Source: a bacterium
Lineage (GTDB): Bacteria; Bacillota; Clostridia; Lachnospirales; Lachnospiraceae
DNA: 55,635 nucleotides
Assembly (NCBI GenBank): GCA_030524675.1
Contig: JAUNGE010000019.1
Span: forward strand, 1-55,635
Reading direction: 5' to 3'
Of the stretch, positions 51,280-55,635 are shown piece by piece. Below the pieces are notes generated by a model. The model saw nothing but the letters and a program-made list of their open reading frames with translations. It searched no databases and had not been told where the DNA came from. Numbering within the stretch: position 1 is the stretch's first letter; every line of letters starts with the position of its first letter. Both the position numbers and the translations under genes were made by a program.

Positions 51280-52170
51280 ATGGAAATCAAACAGCTTACA
51301 TATTTTGTGACTATAGTGCATATGGGGAATATCAGCAGTGCCGCCAAAAAACTGCATATTTCGCAGCCGCCTTTAAGCCTGCAGATGAAATTGCTGGAGG
51401 AGGAACTGGGGGTGGTTTTGTTTGAGCGGGGAGCCAGGCGGATTGTGCTGACAGAGTGCGGAAAGCTGTTCTATGAGAGAGCGATGACAGTGCTCAATAT
51501 TTTGGACCATACGCAGGATGAAGTGCAGAATTTGAATTCGGGAGTCAGCGGACTTGTGCGCATTGGCCTGATTTCTTCGGCAAGTCCTTACTTTATAGGA
51601 AATGTTCTGGAAGGGTTTGGCAGACAGTGGAAGGAGATACGCTTCTCTTTTTCTGAGGGCAATACGTACCGTCTTTTGGAATTGCTGCGGGAGAACGTGA
51701 TTGAGCTTGCTGTGGTGCGGACGCCATTTTCGATGGATGGGTTTGAGGGGGTTACTCTGAAAAAGGACCCGATGATGGCGGTGGGTATGCCGGAATTTTT
51801 CGAGGAGTGCAAAATGGGGGAAAAGAATACGATTTCTCTGCGGGAGCTTTCCGGTGTTCCGCTGATTCTCTATCGAAGGTGGGAGGAAGTGCTGCGCGAT
51901 GCATTTGCGAAAGCAGTGTGTGTGATGAATGTGCGCTGTAAGGTGGATGATGCGAGAACGGCGCTTCTATGTACACAGAAGGGTGTTGGGGTCGGAATTA
52001 TGCCGGCCTCGATTGTACCGATGGACAGGGAGGACGGGACAATGCGGCTAAGGATTGCCTGCGAAGAACTGGACTCCAGTATTTTGCTGCTCCGTGCAAA
52101 AAATAGACAGCTCTCCGGTGCGGCGCAGGCGCTGGTGCAGTATGTGATGCAGATGAATACAGAATTGTAA
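51280..52170 (+). CDS. LysR-family transcriptional regulator
   Basis: The 296-residue protein has the LysR N-terminal helix-turn-helix (MEIKQLTYFVTIVHMGNISSAAKKLHISQPPLSLQMKLLEEELGVVLFER) and a C-terminal effector-binding domain (about 90-296), with the alpha/beta fold pattern RIGLISSASPYFIGNVLEGF and VPLILYRRWEE. It normally acts as a tetramer that is activated by a small ligand. It is divergent from the chromate-type transporter pair; the palindrome at 50856-50883 is a candidate site, although a 254 bp element lies between. The ligand is unknown. The ATG sits 20-odd bases after aaagggggat. Confidence 0.92.
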   Translation: MEIKQLTYFVTIVHMGNISSAAKKLHISQPPLSLQMKLLEEELGVVLFERGARRIVLTECGKLFYERAMTVLNILDHTQDEVQNLNSGVSGLVRIGLISSASPYFIGNVLEGFGRQWKEIRFSFSEGNTYRLLELLRENVIELAVVRTPFSMDGFEGVTLKKDPMMAVGMPEFFEECKMGEKNTISLRELSGVPLILYRRWEEVLRDAFAKAVCVMNVRCKVDDARTALLCTQKGVGVGIMPASIVPMDREDGTMRLRIACEELDSSILLLRAKNRQLSGAAQALVQYVMQMNTEL

Positions 52171-52385
52171 CGGAGAAAGGCTGGGCCGAATACAGTGATA
52201 GCAGGGGGAGGATTCTCACGGGACAAAATGTTTTTTGGGATTGGAGGCAGTGAAATTTTTGAGATTTTGGTATGCATGGGTGAAATTTTGTGGTACAGTA
52301 GAGGATAAAAAAAGAGGGACTCTCATCTAGTGGAAAGGTGAGGGAGAAAGTGAAAGAGAATGGGTAGAGAGGGAGGAAGAGGTAT

Positions 52386-53063
52386 ATGATTTTCAAAGAC
52401 ATATGGAAAGATATCAAGGCCGTGCAGGAACGAGACCCTGCGGCGAGAAATGCGCTGGAGGTTCTTCTGCTGTATCAGGGGGTCCACGCTCTGATCTGGC
52501 ACAGAATTGCACACTGGTTTTATAAGCACAAAATGTTTTTTATTGCCCGCCTGATTTCTCAGATTGCGCGCTTTTTTACGCTGATTGAGATTCACCCTGG
52601 GGCAGAACTGGGGCATGGGATTCTGATTGACCATGGAGCTGGCGTTGTCATCGGTGAGACGGCAGTGGTGGGCGACAACTGCACCATCTTTCAGGGCGTC
52701 ACGCTGGGCGGCGTGGGTACGCAGAAAGGAAAACGGCATCCTACGCTGGGAAAGAACGTGACAGTCGGAGCGGGCGCAAAGATTCTGGGTTCTTTTGAGG
52801 TCGGTGATAACTGTAAGATTGCCGCAAATGCAGTTCTGTTAAAACCGCTCGACAACAATGTGACAGCAGTGGGAATTCCGGCGAGACCAGTAAAGAAAGA
52901 CGGCGTGCGCATTTCCAAAGTGACGCACAGAGAAGATGCGGCGAAGGAAGAAGTGGAGATTCTTTTAAAGAGAATTGAGGTGCTGGAGCGAAAGATTGCG
53001 AAGCTTGAGAAACGATTGGCAGAGAGGACAGAACATCATGCAGGAACGCACAAGAGAGATTGA
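52386..53063 (+). CDS. cysE: Serine O-acetyltransferase
   Basis: The 225-residue protein is serine acetyltransferase, which makes O-acetylserine, the precursor of cysteine. The catalytic and hexapeptide-repeat region is clear: IHPGAELGHGILIDHGAGVVIGET (about 74-97), TLGGVGTQKGKRHPTLG (about 109-125) and a left-handed beta-helix (VGAGAKILGSFEVGDNCKIAANAVLLKPL). After ~185 a charged coiled-coil-like tail (EEVEILLKRIEVLERKIAKLEKRLAER) is present, longer than in short enterobacterial versions. The ATG at 52386 follows gaggaagaggt. No T-box or known riboswitch was seen in the 215-base leader. Its last 26 bases overlap the TtcA-like gene. Confidence 0.93.
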   Translation: MIFKDIWKDIKAVQERDPAARNALEVLLLYQGVHALIWHRIAHWFYKHKMFFIARLISQIARFFTLIEIHPGAELGHGILIDHGAGVVIGETAVVGDNCTIFQGVTLGGVGTQKGKRHPTLGKNVTVGAGAKILGSFEVGDNCKIAANAVLLKPLDNNVTAVGIPARPVKKDGVRISKVTHREDAAKEEVEILLKRIEVLERKIAKLEKRLAERTEHHAGTHKRD

Positions 53064-53868
53064 GAGGAGTATTATCCGAGAATTCAGAAAGACCATATGG
53101 CGCCCGTTTGTCAGTGCATTGAATGAGTATGCGCTGATACAGGAGGGGGATAAGATAGCTGTCTGCATTTCCGGCGGAAAAGATTCTATGCTTTTGGCAA
53201 AGTGCATGCAGGAAATTCTGCGGCATGGAAAAATGCAGTTTGAGTTGGTGTTTCTGGTGATGGACCCTGGATACCGTCCGGAAAATCGGCAGCTGATTGA
53301 GGAGAATGCGAAGATTCTGGGGATTCCACTCACGATTTTTGAGTCGGAGATTTTTGACGTTGTGGTGGATATCGAGCAGTCCCCATGTTATCTGTGCGCC
53401 AGAATGAGGCGCGGATACCTCTATGCGAAGGCGAAGGAGATGGGATGCAATAAGATTGCTCTCGGACATCATTTTGATGATGTGATAGAGACGATTCTGA
53501 TGAGTGTGCTGTACGGCGGACAGTTCAATACCATGATGCCGAAGCTGCACAGCACAAATTTTGAGGGAATGGAGCTGATTCGCCCGCTGTACCATGTGAA
53601 GGAGGCAGATATTCTGGCGTGGAAGGACTTCAATGGGCTGCGTTTTCTGCAGTGTGCCTGCCGCTTTACGGAGCGCTGCGCGAATCAGGATGATGCGATG
53701 GAGTCAAAGCGCCAGGAGATGAAGCGGCTGATAGCCGAGTTTCGCGAGAAAAATCCGCATATTGACAGAAATATCTTTCGGAGCGCGCAGAATGTCAATC
53801 TGGACGCCTGCCTGGGATATGTGCAGGGAAAAACAAGGCATTTCTTTCTGGAGGATTATGATACCTGA
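53038..53868 (+). CDS. TtcA/TilS-type PP-loop ATPase (tRNA sulfur transfer)
   Basis: The ATG at 53038 overlaps the end of cysE and gives 276 residues. The PP-loop SGGKDS (45-50) activates by AMP transfer. Cysteines at C117 and C120 (CYLC) and at C206, C208, C214 (CACRFTERC) are placed as in TtcA-type proteins, which use them to hold an Fe-S cluster and move sulfur to tRNA cytidine 32. GHHFDDVIETILM (143-155) is the other conserved family motif. The overlap with cysE suggests a link to sulfur amino acid supply. A different tRNA target (for example TtuA-like) cannot be excluded. Confidence 0.85.
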   Translation: MQERTREIERSIIREFRKTIWRPFVSALNEYALIQEGDKIAVCISGGKDSMLLAKCMQEILRHGKMQFELVFLVMDPGYRPENRQLIEENAKILGIPLTIFESEIFDVVVDIEQSPCYLCARMRRGYLYAKAKEMGCNKIALGHHFDDVIETILMSVLYGGQFNTMMPKLHSTNFEGMELIRPLYHVKEADILAWKDFNGLRFLQCACRFTERCANQDDAMESKRQEMKRLIAEFREKNPHIDRNIFRSAQNVNLDACLGYVQGKTRHFFLEDYDT

Positions 53869-53956
53869 TAATCGCGGCAAAGCGGAGCAACGAGGCATAT
53901 TTTCCGTCTGCCTGTCATACATTTAAGAAAAAATGAAAAACAGGCAGGTGCGGATT

Positions 53957-55501
53957 ATGGAGCTGGTGAAGCAGAACATACATATGAACCGGTATAAAAA
54001 TACGGTCTCCACGCAGATTACGCTGGATGATGATTTCATTGTTCCGGACAGCATGGATGATCTGACCAGAGTGATTTTGAGTTCTGGGGATGTTCAGATA
54101 GAAAATACCAGGGTGCAGAGTGAGAAGATACTGATAAAGGGAAAGATGACGTTTCAGATTTTGTACCGTGGGGAGGACGGCGGGCTGTGGACGTTGGCGG
54201 GAAGTGTGCCGTTTGAAGAGACGGTCAATGTGCCGGATTTGACAGAAAAAGACTATGTGCAGTACAACTGGGACTTGGAGGATTTGACAGCGGCGATGAT
54301 CCATTCCCGAAAGATAAATGTGAAAGGGCTGATTGGGCTGCGCGTGCGGGTGGAAAGCCTGGAGGATGCGCAGGCGGCAACGGCGGTTACTGGGGATGTG
54401 GAAAAGCTGGGAAGGGACATTGAGGTGGCATCGATTGCAGTGCGCCGCAAGGATACGTTCCGTATCCGTGAGGAAATCCAGATTTCGGCGAATAAGCCGA
54501 ATATCGGACAGATTCTTTGGAGCGAGATGAAGCTGCAGGGGGTAAACTGCCGTCTGCTGGATGGAAAAATCCGTATAGAGGGCGAATTGGTTCTGTTTGT
54601 GATTTATAACAGTGAAAACGAGGGCATGCCGCTTCAGTGGATGGAGGAAACGGTCCGCTTTGCGGGGGATGTGGAAGTGCCTGAGGTGGTGGAAGAGATG
54701 ATTCCAGCAATCGGTGTGCGCCTGGTTCACAGAGAATTGGAGGCAAAGCCGGACGCGGACGGCGAGATGCGTGTGCTGTCTGTCGATGCTGTTGTAGAGT
54801 TGGACATGAAGCTGTATGAGCAGGAGACGGTGCATCTTCTGAGTGATTTGTATTCCACGAAGGAAGAGGTGGTGCCGGAGATGGGGGAGGCCTGCTTTGA
54901 CACGCTGCTTGTGAAAAACGATGGAAAATGCAGGGTTGCGGAGAAAGTGAAGCTGCCGGATACAGACAGAATTCTTCAGATTTGCCATGTGGACGGAGCT
55001 GTGAAGCTGGATGAAATCACGATGGAGGAGGACGGCGTTCACATGGAGGGAGTTTTGGAGGTGCGGATTCTCTATCTGACAGCGGACGATGAGGAACCGC
55101 TTCGGGCGTCGTCGGAAGTTCTGCCGTTTCAGTACGTGGCGGAGGCGGACGGTGCAGAAGATACCTGCGCTTGCCAGGTACAGACGGGAGTGGAACAGCT
55201 CACTGCCATGATGGGAGGCGGCGATACTGTGGAGATAAAAGGGATTGTCAGCCTGGATGTGGTGGTACTAAAACCTGTGAAGGAGCCGGTGGTTGTCAGT
55301 GCGCGGACAGAGCCGCAGGATTTGAAAAAATTGCAGGAGATGCCTGGAATTGTGGGGTATGTGGCGCAGCCAGGTGATTCTCTCTGGTCGATTGCGAAAA
55401 AATTTCACACGACGAGGGATGATGTGATGGACTTAAATGGATTGACGGATGAGACGGTGAAAGTGGGGGATAAGCTGATTTTGCAAAAGAGAGTGTCCTA
55501 A
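53957..55501 (+). CDS. SPOCS (DUF3794) repeat protein with C-terminal LysM domain
   Basis: The start at 53957 (MELVKQNIHMNRYKN) matches the usual N-terminus of this family and follows a weak aggtgcgg; 53933 is an alternative. The 514-residue protein has three SPOCS/DUF3794-type beta domains (about 30-145, 160-275 and 315-430; phrases such as GDVQIENTRVQSEKILIKGKMTFQILY) and a LysM domain (GYVAQPGDSLWSIAKKFHTTRDDVMDLNGL, about 466-512), which binds peptidoglycan. This type is known from spore coat/cortex-associated proteins in Clostridia, so it suggests a spore-former. A strong terminator follows. Confidence 0.88.
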   Translation: MELVKQNIHMNRYKNTVSTQITLDDDFIVPDSMDDLTRVILSSGDVQIENTRVQSEKILIKGKMTFQILYRGEDGGLWTLAGSVPFEETVNVPDLTEKDYVQYNWDLEDLTAAMIHSRKINVKGLIGLRVRVESLEDAQAATAVTGDVEKLGRDIEVASIAVRRKDTFRIREEIQISANKPNIGQILWSEMKLQGVNCRLLDGKIRIEGELVLFVIYNSENEGMPLQWMEETVRFAGDVEVPEVVEEMIPAIGVRLVHRELEAKPDADGEMRVLSVDAVVELDMKLYEQETVHLLSDLYSTKEEVVPEMGEACFDTLLVKNDGKCRVAEKVKLPDTDRILQICHVDGAVKLDEITMEEDGVHMEGVLEVRILYLTADDEEPLRASSEVLPFQYVAEADGAEDTCACQVQTGVEQLTAMMGGGDTVEIKGIVSLDVVVLKPVKEPVVVSARTEPQDLKKLQEMPGIVGYVAQPGDSLWSIAKKFHTTRDDVMDLNGLTDETVKVGDKLILQKRVS

Positions 55502-55550
55502 TCAGGAATAGCCGGATGCTGTTTTTGGCGTAATAAGGAAAGTGTGTGGA

Positions 55551-55588
55551 GTGCTGCAACATAAATTTTTTGCAGCACCCCTTTTTTT
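55551..55588 (+). terminator. Rho-independent terminator after the SPOCS-LysM gene
   Basis: A perfect 9-base stem gtgctgcaa/ttgcagcac (55551-55559 with 55570-55578) is followed by ccc and seven T residues. Confidence 0.92.
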
Positions 55589-55590
55589 GG

Positions 55591-55635
55591 TTTGCGCGCC
55601 ATGGGCGCGCTCTAACGGGTGCAAGTCCCGAACAT
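55591..55635 (+). mobile_element. Probable 5' end of a group IIC intron (cut by the window edge)
   Basis: The last 45 bases begin tttgcgcgccatgggcgc and contain gggtgcaagtcccgaac, matching the form of the 5' end and first domain of class C group II introns (5' GTGCGCC-like, then a hairpin and GGGTG-AAGTCCCGAAC). It sits directly behind a terminator hairpin and T-run, the insertion site known for class C introns. The reverse transcriptase gene would lie beyond the edge. The exact first base cannot be fixed here. Confidence 0.65.

Noticed and set aside
52171-52385. T-box or S-box leader before cysE
   Set aside because: No AGGGTGG-type T-box core or SAM riboswitch core is visible, and no terminator hairpin precedes the start.

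Overview
The window looks like chromosomal DNA from a spore-forming, gut-type Clostridia, most likely Lachnospiraceae (a Blautia-like genus is a guess). The grounds are strong Gram-positive ribosome binding sites, several TTG/GTG starts, short lipoprotein signal peptides, sugar ABC transporters without their own ATPase, a glgD-type glycogen gene and a SPOCS/DUF3794-LysM sporulation-type protein. No tRNA, rRNA, CRISPR array or complete transposase gene was seen.

Layout. 27-1169 is glgD. 1362-17158 is the most unusual part: a co-oriented block encoding a TerY-like VWA protein, a degenerate PP2C-like protein with coiled coils, a Ser/Thr kinase with C-terminal beta-sandwich domains, an intact PP2C phosphatase with a coiled-coil tail, an M48 membrane metalloprotease, a 1046-residue HerA/DUF87-type ATPase, a tail-anchored protein with Ig-like repeats, a WHH-type nuclease toxin, its SUKH-family immunity protein, a transglutaminase-fold protein and a small membrane coiled-coil protein. 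It combines phospho-signalling, proteolysis, an ATPase and a toxin-immunity pair in one locus, and is the best candidate for an undescribed system.

17262-18638 (minus) is a glycosyltransferase apparently fused to a MarR-like winged helix. 18784-22315 is a promoter, a cobalamin riboswitch and a btuFCD-type corrinoid transporter. 22400-35907 (minus) is a Gram-positive polysaccharide utilisation locus (binding protein, heparinase-like lyase, two permeases, GH31, GH28, GH88, GH43) facing a divergent membrane-sensor AraC regulator (36535-38850), with a perfect cre box before the binding-protein gene. The enzymes lack signal peptides, so imported oligosaccharides are probably broken down in the cytoplasm.

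39060-40667 (minus) is pckA, followed by a PrcB-like lipoprotein, an amidohydrolase and a second sugar ABC transporter (permease, permease, binding protein) with a lyase-like enzyme (43209-49206). 49456-50567 (minus) is a two-gene chromate-type transporter, separated from a divergent LysR gene (51280-52170) by a long inverted repeat, a LysR-box-like palindrome and a 254 bp element with terminal inverted repeats. The end holds cysE, a TtcA-like gene, the SPOCS-LysM gene, a terminator and, running off the edge, what looks like the 5' end of a group IIC intron.
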